DNA from: Candidatus Agathobaculum pullistercoris
Lineage (GTDB): Bacteria; Bacillota; Clostridia; Oscillospirales; Butyricicoccaceae
Length of the DNA stretch: 41,412 nucleotides
Direction of reading: 5' to 3'
Assembly: GCA_019114345.1 (NCBI GenBank)
Contig: DXFS01000023.1
Span: 1-41,412 of the forward strand
Below are positions 7,067 to 15,544 of this stretch, in pieces. Each line of letters opens with the position of its first letter. Within the stretch, counting starts at the first letter, position 1. The notes beneath the pieces were generated by a model. It had not been told where the DNA came from. It did no database searches and saw only the letters and a program-made list of their open reading frames with translations. Both the position numbers and the translations under genes were made by a program.

Positions 7067-8296
7067 ATGATCGGACGGCTCTGGCGGCTCGCACGCGGAC
7101 AGGTGCGGGTGCGCATCACAGGTGCGAGCCTGCCGCGCTTTCTCAACCTGTGCGCCTTCCACAGCCTGACGCTGCGGCGCATGAAGCGCACCGCGTGGAA
7201 CGAGATGTATGCGACCATGTCGGTCGCGGATTTCCGCGCGCTGCGGCGGTATATGGGGCGCACGGGCTGCCGGGTGCACATTGTACGGCGGCGGGGCGCG
7301 CCTTTTGCCGCCGCGCGCCTGCGGCCGCGGTATGTGCTGTGGGGCGGTTTCCTGCTGCTTGCGCTGACGTGGTGGATACTGTGCACCCGCGTCTGGGCGA
7401 TCGAAACGCAGATCTCGCCCGCCCTGTCCGAAGCCGAGGTGCTGCAGCAGCTCGGGGAGATGGGCGTGCATATCGGCGCGCCCATCTCCTCGATCGACAC
7501 CCACCGCATCCGCTGGCGGATATTGCAGCTGCAGCCCAATATGACGTATTTTGCGCTCAACATTCACGGCAACAGCGTTACCGTGCTCGCGAGCGGCGCG
7601 GAGCCGCCCGAGGCCATCCTCGACCAGGATGCGGTGACCAAAGTAGTCGCCAAACGGGACGGCGTAGTCAGGACTGTGCATGCGCTGGACGGGCAGGCGG
7701 TCGTACAGGCGGGCGACGCGGTACAGGCCGGGGATACGCTGATTAGCGGACTGGTACCGCCGACCCGGGAGGAAGGGAAATATCATCTGGCGCACGCGCG
7801 CGGCGAGGTGGAAGCGTATACGCTGCGCACGGCAGAGATTGCGCGCGCCCTGACCACGGAGGAAAAGGCATACACCGGCAAGGTGCGGCGGCAATATGCG
7901 CTGATGATCGGAAATAAACGGTTAAATTTATATATTGGGAGTGGAATTACCGGGGGGACCTGTGATAAAATAGTGGAGACAAGGACACTGCGCCTGTCGG
8001 ACAGCGTCGTGTTCCCGGTTTCGTTGATTGTACAGACGTATGTGTATTATGAGCGCGTACCCGTGGAGCAGACCGTGGACGAGGTGCGCGTGGAAATGCT
8101 CTCCCGCGCGCTGGGAGACATTGCCGCGGATATGGACGGCACGGTCCAGAGCCACAGCGAAACACTGACCACGGAGAACGGCGCGGCGGTGCTGCGCCTG
8201 TCGGTGCATGCGGTCGAGCAGATCGGCGAGGAGGCGCTGGACGACAGCGAGATCCCGCCGCCCGAGACGGAAGAACAGACAGACCCGCCACAATAG
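7067..8296 (+). CDS. yqfD: Sporulation protein YqfD
   Basis: A 409-residue membrane-anchored sporulation protein, partner of yqfC. After a basic N-terminal domain (LARGQVRVRITG near 7-18) comes one transmembrane segment around residues 90-107 (VLWGGFLLLALTWWILCTRV). A large extracytoplasmic beta-rich region follows, with VRTVHALDGQAVVQAGDAV near 204-222. That segment recalls biotinyl/lipoyl-like barrel-sandwich repeats of YqfD homologues. The C-terminus is acidic and Pro/Glu-rich. The ATG at 7067 is preceded by GGGAGGG. The open frame extends upstream into the fold-back element, but there is no reason to start there. Expected to be active in the mother cell at engulfment, by analogy. Confidence 0.88.
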   Translation: MIGRLWRLARGQVRVRITGASLPRFLNLCAFHSLTLRRMKRTAWNEMYATMSVADFRALRRYMGRTGCRVHIVRRRGAPFAAARLRPRYVLWGGFLLLALTWWILCTRVWAIETQISPALSEAEVLQQLGEMGVHIGAPISSIDTHRIRWRILQLQPNMTYFALNIHGNSVTVLASGAEPPEAILDQDAVTKVVAKRDGVVRTVHALDGQAVVQAGDAVQAGDTLISGLVPPTREEGKYHLAHARGEVEAYTLRTAEIARALTTEEKAYTGKVRRQYALMIGNKRLNLYIGSGITGGTCDKIVETRTLRLSDSVVFPVSLIVQTYVYYERVPVEQTVDEVRVEMLSRALGDIAADMDGTVQSHSETLTTENGAAVLRLSVHAVEQIGEEALDDSEIPPPETEEQTDPPQ

Positions 8297-8370
8297 CGCG
8301 CAGCAAGCGACGCGTGGTGTTCGCCCTGCGACATGGCCGCCCGTTTTAACAGCAAATTTACGAAAGCAAG

Positions 8371-9393
8371 GTGCAAACCATAGAACAGACAATCCAGGTG
8401 GAACAGACCGAACTGCTCATGGCGGTATTCGGTGCATTTGATGAGAATATCAAGTTGATTGAGCGTGAGCTCGGTGTATCGGTCGTCAGCCGGGGGAGCG
8501 AACTGAAAATCTCCGGCGAGGATGCAGAGGTGGACGTCGCCGCACGCACGATCGGAGCACTGGCGGCGATGGCGGGCCGCGGCGAAGCGGTCAGCACGCA
8601 GACCGTGCAGTACGTCATCGGCCTTGCACGCGACGGCCGCGAGGCTGAGGTGCATACCATGAGCCGCGACGTGCTCTGCATCACGGCCAAGGGCAAGCCG
8701 GTCAAGGCCAAGACGCTCGGCCAGAAACGCTATATGGAGGCCATCCGCAAGAATACGATCGTCATGGGCGTCGGCCCGGCGGGCACAGGCAAGACCTATC
8801 TCGCTGTCGCCGCGGCGGTCGCAGCGTTCCGGGACAAGCGGGTCTCCCGCATCATCCTGACGCGTCCCGCGGTCGAGGCGGGCGAAAAGCTCGGCTTCCT
8901 GCCCGGTGACCTGCAAAGCAAGGTTGACCCTTATTTGCGCCCGCTGTACGACGGCCTGTTCGATATGCTCGGCGCGGAGAATTTCACCAAATACCAGGAG
9001 CGCGGCTCGATCGAGGTTGCGCCGCTCGCCTATATGCGCGGCCGCACGCTGGACGACAGCTTCATCATCCTCGACGAGGCGCAGAACACCACGCCCGAGC
9101 AGATGAAGATGTTCCTGACCCGTCTGGGTTTTGGTTCGCAGGCGGTCATCACGGGCGATATTACGCAGATCGACCTGCCGGACGGCAAGCAGTCCGGACT
9201 CAAGGATGCGCTGCGCGTGCTGGACGGCGTGGAGGGCATCGCCCAGTGCTACCTGACCGAAAAGGACGTCGTGCGCCACGAACTGGTGCAGCGCATCGTC
9301 AAGGCGTATGCGGATTATGAAAGCAAAAAGGGAAAAAGCAAGGCGTCGGACAACAAGCACCCGGCGTTCCGGCGCAAAGGGGACAAGCGATGA
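8371..9393 (+). CDS. phoH: PhoH-family ATPase (PhoL/YbeZ-like)
   Basis: A 340-residue cytosolic P-loop ATPase related to the helicase domain of superfamily 1; its partner gene ybeY suggests a role in RNA metabolism. An N-terminal KH-like region (about 15-100) precedes the ATPase core. Walker A is GPAGTGKT at 135-142, Walker B FIILDEAQNTT at 231-241, and the conserved ITGDITQIDLP follows near 265-275. The start is uncertain. The GTG at 8371 has only a weak ribosome-binding sequence, and the next in-frame ATG (8419) would cut 16 residues that look like family sequence. It overlaps ybeY by an ATGA junction. Confidence 0.92.
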   Translation: MQTIEQTIQVEQTELLMAVFGAFDENIKLIERELGVSVVSRGSELKISGEDAEVDVAARTIGALAAMAGRGEAVSTQTVQYVIGLARDGREAEVHTMSRDVLCITAKGKPVKAKTLGQKRYMEAIRKNTIVMGVGPAGTGKTYLAVAAAVAAFRDKRVSRIILTRPAVEAGEKLGFLPGDLQSKVDPYLRPLYDGLFDMLGAENFTKYQERGSIEVAPLAYMRGRTLDDSFIILDEAQNTTPEQMKMFLTRLGFGSQAVITGDITQIDLPDGKQSGLKDALRVLDGVEGIAQCYLTEKDVVRHELVQRIVKAYADYESKKGKSKASDNKHPAFRRKGDKR

Positions 9394-9890
9394 ACCACCA
9401 GATCAATATCGGGTTTGATACCGCGGTGGAGGACGAGCAGGCGGTCGCCGGGCTGATCCGCACCTGCGCGCTGCGCGTGCTTGAAAGCGAAAACGTGCCG
9501 TTTGATGCGGCGGTTGATGTGACCGTCGTGGATGCGGACACAATCCGGCAGATGAACGCCGAATACCGGGATAAGGACGCGGTGACCGACGTGCTGTCCT
9601 TCCCGATGTACGAGTTTTATAACGGCGAGCCGCAGGAGGAACTCGAGCGCGAGCCGGACTCCGGCTGCGTGATGCTCGGGGATATGATCCTGTGCTACAC
9701 GCGCGCCTGTGAGCAGGCGGCGGAGTTTGGACATTCGCCCGCGCGTGAGTGCGGCTACCTGACCACGCATTCGGTGCTGCACCTGCTGGGTTACGACCAT
9801 GAACGGAACGATGCGGATACCCGTCTGATGCGCGCCAAGGAAGAGGACAACCTCACCTTCCTCGGCCTGACGAGAGATAGAGAAGCATGA
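9390..9890 (+). CDS. ybeY: Endoribonuclease YbeY (rRNA maturation factor)
   Basis: A zinc-dependent single-strand RNase that takes part in 3' maturation of 16S rRNA and ribosome quality control. In 166 residues the signature HSVLHLLGYDH is present, with zinc-binding His127, His131 and His137. The upstream EYRDKDAVTDVLSFP (58-72) and the SGCVMLGDMILC strand (91-102) are family-typical. The ATG overlaps the phoH stop, and its own stop overlaps dgkA (ATGA), so translation is coupled across the three genes. Confidence 0.95.
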   Translation: MNHQINIGFDTAVEDEQAVAGLIRTCALRVLESENVPFDAAVDVTVVDADTIRQMNAEYRDKDAVTDVLSFPMYEFYNGEPQEELEREPDSGCVMLGDMILCYTRACEQAAEFGHSPARECGYLTTHSVLHLLGYDHERNDADTRLMRAKEEDNLTFLGLTRDREA

Positions 9891-10354
9891 AAAAGAATAT
9901 CCGAAAACTGCATGAGAGTTTCCAGCATGCGTTCCGCGGGCTGGGGCTGTGCATCCACGGGGAGCGCAACTTCCGCGTGCACATGACGGCGGCGTTTTAC
10001 GTCACCGTCTTTGCGCTGATGGGGCGCGCCACGGCGGCGGAGGCCGCCGTGCTGTGCCTGTGCTTCGGCCTGACCATGGGCGCGGAGCTGATGAACACCG
10101 CGATCGAGCGTTTGTGCGACCGGCAGGCGAGCGGGTACGACGGTTTTGTCCGCAATGCGAAGGATATCGCGGCCGCGGGCGTGTTCGTCTGCGCGGCGGC
10201 ATGCGTAGCTGTGGGCGTGTGCATCTTCCTGTTTGAAGGCGTGTTGTTTTCGGCGCTTTCGTGGCTGCTGGCGCACCTGTGGGCAGCGGCGGTGCTGCTG
10301 GTCTCGATACCGGCGGCCTTATGGTTTATTTTTAAATATGGGAGAATACAATGA
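9887..10354 (+). CDS. dgkA: Diacylglycerol/undecaprenol kinase family protein
   Basis: Small integral membrane kinase. In Gram-positive bacteria this family phosphorylates undecaprenol, recycling the lipid carrier for wall synthesis. The N-terminal amphipathic part has HAFRGLGLCIHGERNFRVH (14-32), followed by the catalytic segment GAELMNTAIERLCD with Glu67, Asn70 and Glu74. At 155 residues it is longer than the usual ~120-130. The extra part is two more hydrophobic stretches at about 97-118 and 121-147. Start and stop overlap ybeY and era through ATGA junctions. Confidence 0.9.
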   Translation: MKKNIRKLHESFQHAFRGLGLCIHGERNFRVHMTAAFYVTVFALMGRATAAEAAVLCLCFGLTMGAELMNTAIERLCDRQASGYDGFVRNAKDIAAAGVFVCAAACVAVGVCIFLFEGVLFSALSWLLAHLWAAAVLLVSIPAALWFIFKYGRIQ

Positions 10355-11247
10355 GTAATATTACCAAAACTGCGGTTGTTTCCGTAGTCGGGCGGCCGAA
10401 TGTCGGCAAGTCCACCATGACGAATAAACTGGTTGGCCAGAAAGTCGCCATCGTGTCGAACAAGCCCCAGACCACACGTACGCGCATTACCGGCGTGCTG
10501 AACCGGGGCGAGACGCAGTATGTCTTTCTGGACACGCCCGGCCTGCATAAGCCTCGTTCCCGTCTGGGAGACTACATGTGCAACGTCGTGACCGATACGG
10601 TCTCTGAGGTGGATGTAGCGGCGCTCGTGGTCGAGCCGATTGCCAACATCGGCCCGGCGGAGCAGAGCCTGATCGGCCAGATCAAGCAGCACCACATGCC
10701 GTCCATCCTGGTCATCAACAAGATCGACACGGTGAAAAAAGAGGAGCTGCTTGCTGTTATCGCAACTTACGCCGCGGCGCACGACTTCGACGCGGTCGTG
10801 CCGGTTTCCGCGCGCACGGGCGAGGGCTTAAACGACTTCCTCGCCGAGGTGGACAAGTACGCGATCGAAGGTCCGCAGCTGTTCCCGGAGGACATGGTCT
10901 CCGACCAGCCCGAGCGCCAGCTCGTGGCGGAGATCATCCGCGAGAAGATGCTGCGCCTGTTGGACCGCGAGGTGCCGCATGGCGTTGCGGTCGGCATCGA
11001 GCGCTGGAACGAGCGCGAGGACGGGCTCATCGAGATCAACGCGGTCATCTACTGTGAGAAGAACAGCCACAAGGGCATTATCATCGGCAAGCAGGGCGCC
11101 ATGCTCAAGGAAATCGGCCGGCAGGCGCGCGCGGACATCGAGCGCATGCTGGATGCCAAGGTGTTCCTCGAGCTGTGGGTCAAGGTCAAGGAGGGCTGGC
11201 GCAACAACCAGTACCAGATGCGCAACTTCGGCTACGAGGACCAGTAA
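10351..11247 (+). CDS. era: GTPase Era
   Basis: Ribosome-associated GTPase that binds the 3' end of 16S rRNA and helps assemble the 30S subunit. In 298 residues the G1 motif GRPNVGKST is at 14-22, DTPG at 61-64, NKID at 123-126 and the G5 motif SAR at about 153-155. The C-terminal KH domain carries IIIGKQGAMLKEIG around 243-256. Era, YbeY and DgkA are neighbours throughout Firmicutes, matching the arrangement here. The ATG overlaps the dgkA stop; recO follows directly after the stop codon. Confidence 0.97.
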   Translation: MSNITKTAVVSVVGRPNVGKSTMTNKLVGQKVAIVSNKPQTTRTRITGVLNRGETQYVFLDTPGLHKPRSRLGDYMCNVVTDTVSEVDVAALVVEPIANIGPAEQSLIGQIKQHHMPSILVINKIDTVKKEELLAVIATYAAAHDFDAVVPVSARTGEGLNDFLAEVDKYAIEGPQLFPEDMVSDQPERQLVAEIIREKMLRLLDREVPHGVAVGIERWNEREDGLIEINAVIYCEKNSHKGIIIGKQGAMLKEIGRQARADIERMLDAKVFLELWVKVKEGWRNNQYQMRNFGYEDQ

Positions 11248-11994
11248 ATGGCCGAGGTCAAGCTGCGCGCGCTCGGTCTGCGCGAGGTGGATTTCGGCGA
11301 CTTTGACCGGTATCTGACCGCGCTGACCGAGGATGGCCGCAAGGTTGAAATTTTATGCAAAAACGCGCGGCGGGGCAAAAAACAGAACCCTGCCGCGCGG
11401 CAGTTTTGTTATTCTGAATTCATCCTGTCCGAGCGGGGCGGGCGCTATACGCTGCGCGAGGCGGAGTTCGTACACTCGTTTTTCCCGCTCTCGCAGGATA
11501 TCGAGCGGTATGCGCTCGCGTGCTACCTTGCCGAGGTCGCAGCGGCGCTCACCACGCAGGATGAGGACAACCCGGCCATCTGTCGCCTGCTGCTGCACGC
11601 GCTGTATGCGCTCGAGGGCAAAAAACGCGAGCCGGCACTCGTCAAGGCAGCTTTTGAGTGGCGCGTGATGGCGGAGAGCGGCTATGCGCCCGATCTGTCG
11701 GACTGCGGGGTGTGCGGGAACATGATCGAACATCCGCCGGTATACTTTTCCGTGCGCGCGGGTACGGCAGCAGACGAAAGGTGCGCCCGGCGTGTCGGCG
11801 GGTATGTACGGCTCGCGGACTCCACCCTGCGCGCGCTTGTGCATGTGCTGACGTGCGAGGCAGGCAAGGTGTATGCCTTTGCGCTGACCGGCCCGGCGCG
11901 CGAGCAGTTCTGCCGCATGGCGGAAGACTATGTGCAGTACCATCTCGGGCGCGGATTCGACAGTTTGAAGTTTTATCATTCCGTCGCATTATAA
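11248..11994 (+). CDS. recO: DNA repair protein RecO
   Basis: Recombination mediator that loads RecA on gaps with RecF/RecR and anneals strands. The 248-residue protein has the N-terminal OB-fold pattern (KLRALGLREVDFGDFDRYLT, then KVEILCKNARRGKKQ). The helical C-terminal domain contains a CxxC pair in DLSDCGVCGN near 150-159. It begins at the base after the era stop codon and has no Shine-Dalgarno of its own apart from bases inside era, so translation is probably coupled. Confidence 0.92.
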   Translation: MAEVKLRALGLREVDFGDFDRYLTALTEDGRKVEILCKNARRGKKQNPAARQFCYSEFILSERGGRYTLREAEFVHSFFPLSQDIERYALACYLAEVAAALTTQDEDNPAICRLLLHALYALEGKKREPALVKAAFEWRVMAESGYAPDLSDCGVCGNMIEHPPVYFSVRAGTAADERCARRVGGYVRLADSTLRALVHVLTCEAGKVYAFALTGPAREQFCRMAEDYVQYHLGRGFDSLKFYHSVAL

Positions 11995-12029
11995 CAGTGA
12001 CCTCTTTTGCGATGAAGAGGGGAAATGCC

Positions 12030-12443
12030 ATGAAACCTGCAATCAGACAGACCGCGATGCGCCGCAGCATTTATGCCCAGCTTGCGTTGGACGCGGCTGC
12101 GGTGGCAGTCGAGCTGTGGTTCTTTTGGGGTAGCGGGGCAAATTTCGTTCCTGTGCTGGTGCTTATGCTGCTTAGTGCGGTAAATATATGCTGGCTGGGG
12201 CATCATTATTGGAACGACTGCAAACAGTTCATGACGAGCGAAGCATACCAGCGTCTTGCTGCGCGGTATTTTTCGTATGGAAGCCGCGGACGCTGGTTGT
12301 GGATGCTGCTGCAATACCGGCAGATCAAGGCCGTATCCGATGAAGCTGGCCTCGCTTTGCTGCGGATCTGGATGGCGGGCGATATACTGATCTGCATGTC
12401 AATGCTAGGCATGTACCTGCCGGCAGAGCTGATTTTAGGCTGA
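12030..12443 (+). CDS. Small hypothetical membrane protein
   Basis: A 137-residue protein with hydrophobic segments at about 15-32, 35-52 and 109-133, the first two separated by a short Gly/Asn turn. The middle third is hydrophilic and basic, with several Tyr/Arg (AARYFSYGSRGRWLWM). I recognise no family. The ATG at 12030 has GAAGAGGGG upstream and fits better than an in-frame ATG at 12012. It sits between recO and mutS2 on the same strand with short gaps, so it probably shares their transcript. Confidence 0.6.
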   Translation: MKPAIRQTAMRRSIYAQLALDAAAVAVELWFFWGSGANFVPVLVLMLLSAVNICWLGHHYWNDCKQFMTSEAYQRLAARYFSYGSRGRWLWMLLQYRQIKAVSDEAGLALLRIWMAGDILICMSMLGMYLPAELILG

Positions 12444-12464
12444 TATATTTTTTAGGAGTAAACC

Positions 12465-14858
12465 ATGAACAGATTAGGGGAAAAATCCTTAAAAACACTG
12501 GAGTATTACGAAATCCTCGACCGTCTTGCGGCGCAGGCCGCGTCCGAGGCGGCGAAGGAGAAATGCCGCGCCCTGCGGCCTCTCGACGACTATGAGCAGG
12601 CGCAGGTCTGGATGAACCAGACCACGGACGCCAAAAGCCTGATGATCCGTCAGGGCAGCCCGGGCTTCGGCGGCATCCGCGAGGTGGGCGCGATTCTGGC
12701 GCGCGCCGGGCGCGGCGGCACGCTGAATCCGCGCGAGCTGCTAGACGTGGCGAGCCTGCTGCAGACCGCGCGCCGCGCGCTGGTCTACGACGCGGAGCAT
12801 GAGGAAAAGACCACGCTCACGCCGATTTTCGGACTGCTTTCCGGCAACCGGACGCTTGAGGAGGCCATCACGACCGCGATCCTTTCCGAAGAGGAGATCG
12901 CGGACGGCGCAAGCCCTGAACTGTTGTCCATTCGCCGCGAGCTGCGGCGGATTTCGGGCAAGGTGCGCGAGACGCTCAACCGCCTGATCTCGGGCGAGCG
13001 GTCCAAATATCTGCAGGAAACCATCGTTACCCAGCGCAACGGGCGCTATGTTGTGCCGGTCAAGGCCGAGCACCGCGGCGATATCCCGGGCCTTGTGCAT
13101 GATACCTCGTCCACAGGTGCGACCGTGTTCGTTGAGCCGCAGCAGGTGGTGGAGATCAACAACCAGATCAAGGTGCTCGAGGGCCGCGAGGAGGCCGAGA
13201 TTGAGCGGATTTTAGCTGAGCTGTCGAATGAGGTCGCGCTGTATAAAAATGCGATCGAGCAGGATTATGATGCACTCGTCTCGCTCGACTTCATCTTCGC
13301 GCGCGCCAAGCTGTCGTTTGAGATGAACGCCGCGCCGCCGGTGCTCGTGGAGGGCGCGAGCCGCTGCCGCCTGCTGCGCGCGCGGCACCCGCTGCTCGAC
13401 AAGGATAAGGCGGTGCCGATCGATATCGCCATCGGCAACGACTACGACACGCTGGTCATCACCGGTCCGAACACGGGCGGTAAGACCGTGTCGCTAAAAA
13501 CACTGGGGCTGCTCAGCCTGATGGCGGCCTCCGGCCTGCACATCCCGGCAAACGAGCAGAGCGAGATCGGTTTGTTTGAGCACGTTTACGCGGACATCGG
13601 AGATGAACAGAGCATTGAGCAGTCGCTTTCTACCTTCTCCGCGCATATGAAGACCATCGTGTCCATCATGGACTGCTGCGGGCAGGGCGACCTTGTGCTA
13701 TTCGACGAGCTGGGCGCGGGCACCGACCCGGTTGAGGGCGCAGCGCTCGCGGTCGCGGTGATCGGCTATGCGCGCCAGATGGGCGCGTGCGTGGCGGCGA
13801 CAACGCACTATGCGGAGCTCAAAACCTTTGCGCTCACGACCGACGGGGTGGAGAACGCCTCGTGCGAGTTCAACGTGCAGTCGCTCCAGCCGACCTACCG
13901 CCTGCTGACCGGCATCCCGGGCAAGTCCAATGCGTTTGCGATCGCGGCGCGGCTGGGGCTCCAGCCCACCATCATCGAGCGCGCGAAGGAGCAGGTCTCG
14001 ACCGAGGATGCGCGGTTTGAGGACGTGCTCGCTGAGCTCGAGCGCGAACGCCGCCGTATCGAGCAGATGAAGGAAGAGGCGCAGAAAATGCGCTCCGCCG
14101 CACAGTCCGAGCGGGACAAGATGCGCGCTGAGCGCGACGCGGCCGAGGAGCGCGCAGACAAGCTGCTCGAAAGCGCACGCAGCCAGGCGGACCGCATCCT
14201 GAAAGACGCGCGCATGACCGCCGAGACCGTGTTTGACGAGCTCGAGGACATGAAAAAGAAAGCGCAGAAGAAAAACGCGGACCAGAACCTCGCCGCAGCC
14301 AAGGCTGCGCTGCGCGGCGTGATCACACAGACCGAGAATGAGCAGCGCCGCGGTATCCAGAAGCGTGTGGTCGAGGTGGATGAGCAGCGCCCGGTCAAAA
14401 AGGGCGACCGCGTGCGCCTGATCAACGTGGGCGGCGTGCTGGCAGATGTGCTCGCGCCTGCGGACAAAAGCGGCAACGTGCAGGTGCAGGCCGGCCCGAT
14501 GAAGATGACGGTCAAGGAGAACGAGCTGCGTCTTGTCGAGGAAAACAAACCTGCGAAAAAGCCCGTGTCCCGGCCGCGGCGGGACGCCCCAAAACGCGAA
14601 CTCAACATCCGTTCGGCGGAGAGCGAAGTGGATGTGCGCGGCATGAGCGCGGAGGAAGCGCTGTTCGAGGTGGACAACTTCCTGTCGCGCGCGATTATGG
14701 CGGGCCTGCCGTCGGTCACGGTCATCCACGGCAAGGGCACCGGCGTGCTCCGGAACGCAGTGCAGCAGCACCTGCGGTCGAACAAGCGCGTCAAAAGCGT
14801 GCGCAGCGGCGTATACGGTGAGGGTGAGCAGGGCGTAACGATTGTAGAATTGAGATGA
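12465..14858 (+). CDS. mutS2: Endonuclease MutS2
   Basis: MutS-family ATPase with a nuclease tail. In bacteria it is linked to suppression of recombination and to rescue of collided ribosomes. Of 797 residues, the core and clamp helices occupy 1-320. The ATPase follows with Walker A TGPNTGGKTVS near 332-342 and LVLFDELGAGTDPVEG near 407-422. A long Glu/Arg/Ala-rich coiled coil spans about 515-610. The C-terminal Smr domain runs from DVRGMSAEEAL (about 723) to VTVIHGKGTGVLRN (about 749-762). No mismatch-recognition N-domain is present, as expected for MutS2. The Shine-Dalgarno is TTAGGAG. Confidence 0.95.
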   Translation: MNRLGEKSLKTLEYYEILDRLAAQAASEAAKEKCRALRPLDDYEQAQVWMNQTTDAKSLMIRQGSPGFGGIREVGAILARAGRGGTLNPRELLDVASLLQTARRALVYDAEHEEKTTLTPIFGLLSGNRTLEEAITTAILSEEEIADGASPELLSIRRELRRISGKVRETLNRLISGERSKYLQETIVTQRNGRYVVPVKAEHRGDIPGLVHDTSSTGATVFVEPQQVVEINNQIKVLEGREEAEIERILAELSNEVALYKNAIEQDYDALVSLDFIFARAKLSFEMNAAPPVLVEGASRCRLLRARHPLLDKDKAVPIDIAIGNDYDTLVITGPNTGGKTVSLKTLGLLSLMAASGLHIPANEQSEIGLFEHVYADIGDEQSIEQSLSTFSAHMKTIVSIMDCCGQGDLVLFDELGAGTDPVEGAALAVAVIGYARQMGACVAATTHYAELKTFALTTDGVENASCEFNVQSLQPTYRLLTGIPGKSNAFAIAARLGLQPTIIERAKEQVSTEDARFEDVLAELERERRRIEQMKEEAQKMRSAAQSERDKMRAERDAAEERADKLLESARSQADRILKDARMTAETVFDELEDMKKKAQKKNADQNLAAAKAALRGVITQTENEQRRGIQKRVVEVDEQRPVKKGDRVRLINVGGVLADVLAPADKSGNVQVQAGPMKMTVKENELRLVEENKPAKKPVSRPRRDAPKRELNIRSAESEVDVRGMSAEEALFEVDNFLSRAIMAGLPSVTVIHGKGTGVLRNAVQQHLRSNKRVKSVRSGVYGEGEQGVTIVELR

Positions 14859-14973
14859 AATGCATCGCCTTTTGACGAGCCTGCCCGGGCGTACAGGGCA
14901 AAATGCCTGATTGCTTTGGGTTTTGCAGGAAAAATTTCATGAAAAACACAAACAATGGGAGGGCAAAATAGCC

Positions 14974-15002
14974 TTGACGAAATCCGGGAAAGGCGTTAGA
15001 CT
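14974..15002 (+). promoter_or_regulatory. Putative sigma-A promoter of the HPr-like gene
   Basis: TTGACG (14974-14979) and TAGACT (14997-15002) are separated by 17 bases. Transcription would start about 40 bases before the start codon. The gap from mutS2 and the terminator after the gene make it a single-gene unit. Confidence 0.55.
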
Positions 15003-15048
15003 ATATATATCATATATCGGATTTGAAGAAATAGGAGCGATGCAGATT

Positions 15049-15312
15049 ATGTATTCGAAAGAGGTACAGGTGACCAATCAAGTAGGCTTATATGCCCGTC
15101 CCGCAACTTTTTTCATTCAGAAAGCAAATGAGTTCAAGTCGACTATCCTGGTAGAAAAAGAAGAGCGCCGCGTCAATGCGAAGAGCTTGCTCGGCATCCT
15201 TTCCCTTGGCATCACCAAGGGCACTACCATCAACCTGATCGCAGACGGCCCGGATGAGGAAGAGGCTGTTTCTGCGCTGGTTGAGCTGATTACGTCTAAT
15301 TTCACCGACTGA
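15049..15312 (+). CDS. HPr-family protein with Tyr in place of the phospho-His (Crh-like)
   Basis: An 87-residue HPr-fold protein. Starting at the ATG at 15049 puts the active-site motif at the standard position, but it reads GLYARPA: Tyr15 replaces the His that takes phosphate from enzyme I. The regulatory site is intact, with Ser46 in VNAKSLLGILSLG, the residue phosphorylated by HPr kinase. That combination resembles Bacillus Crh (Gln15, Ser46), which serves in catabolite control and cannot transport sugar phosphate. A Crh-like regulatory role is inferred. TAGGAG lies 11 bases before this ATG and only 2 before an in-frame ATG at 15040, so the later one is preferred. Single-gene unit with promoter and terminator. 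Confidence 0.85.
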   Translation: MYSKEVQVTNQVGLYARPATFFIQKANEFKSTILVEKEERRVNAKSLLGILSLGITKGTTINLIADGPDEEEAVSALVELITSNFTD

Positions 15313-15330
15313 TTGATCGCATCCTGAGGG

Positions 15331-15364
15331 AAAAGCGCCGATTGAAAAAATCGGCGCTTTTATT
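15331..15364 (+). terminator. Rho-independent terminator after the HPr-like gene
   Basis: AAGCGCCGATT pairs with AATCGGCGCTT around a short A-rich loop and is followed by TTATTT. Confidence 0.85.
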
Positions 15365-15544
15365 TATCACCACCTGTGGATTGGAACACCTGCGATACCT
15401 GAATGATGCTGCCCGGGACGGAAGAGCTGAGGATTCCATTAAGCACCATCTTCATGCGCCTGCGGAGCGGGAACAGTACGATAGTATGCAAATAATAAAG
15501 CGAGGAGGCGGTTTGCCACGACAAGGGAACAACTGAAGGAACGC

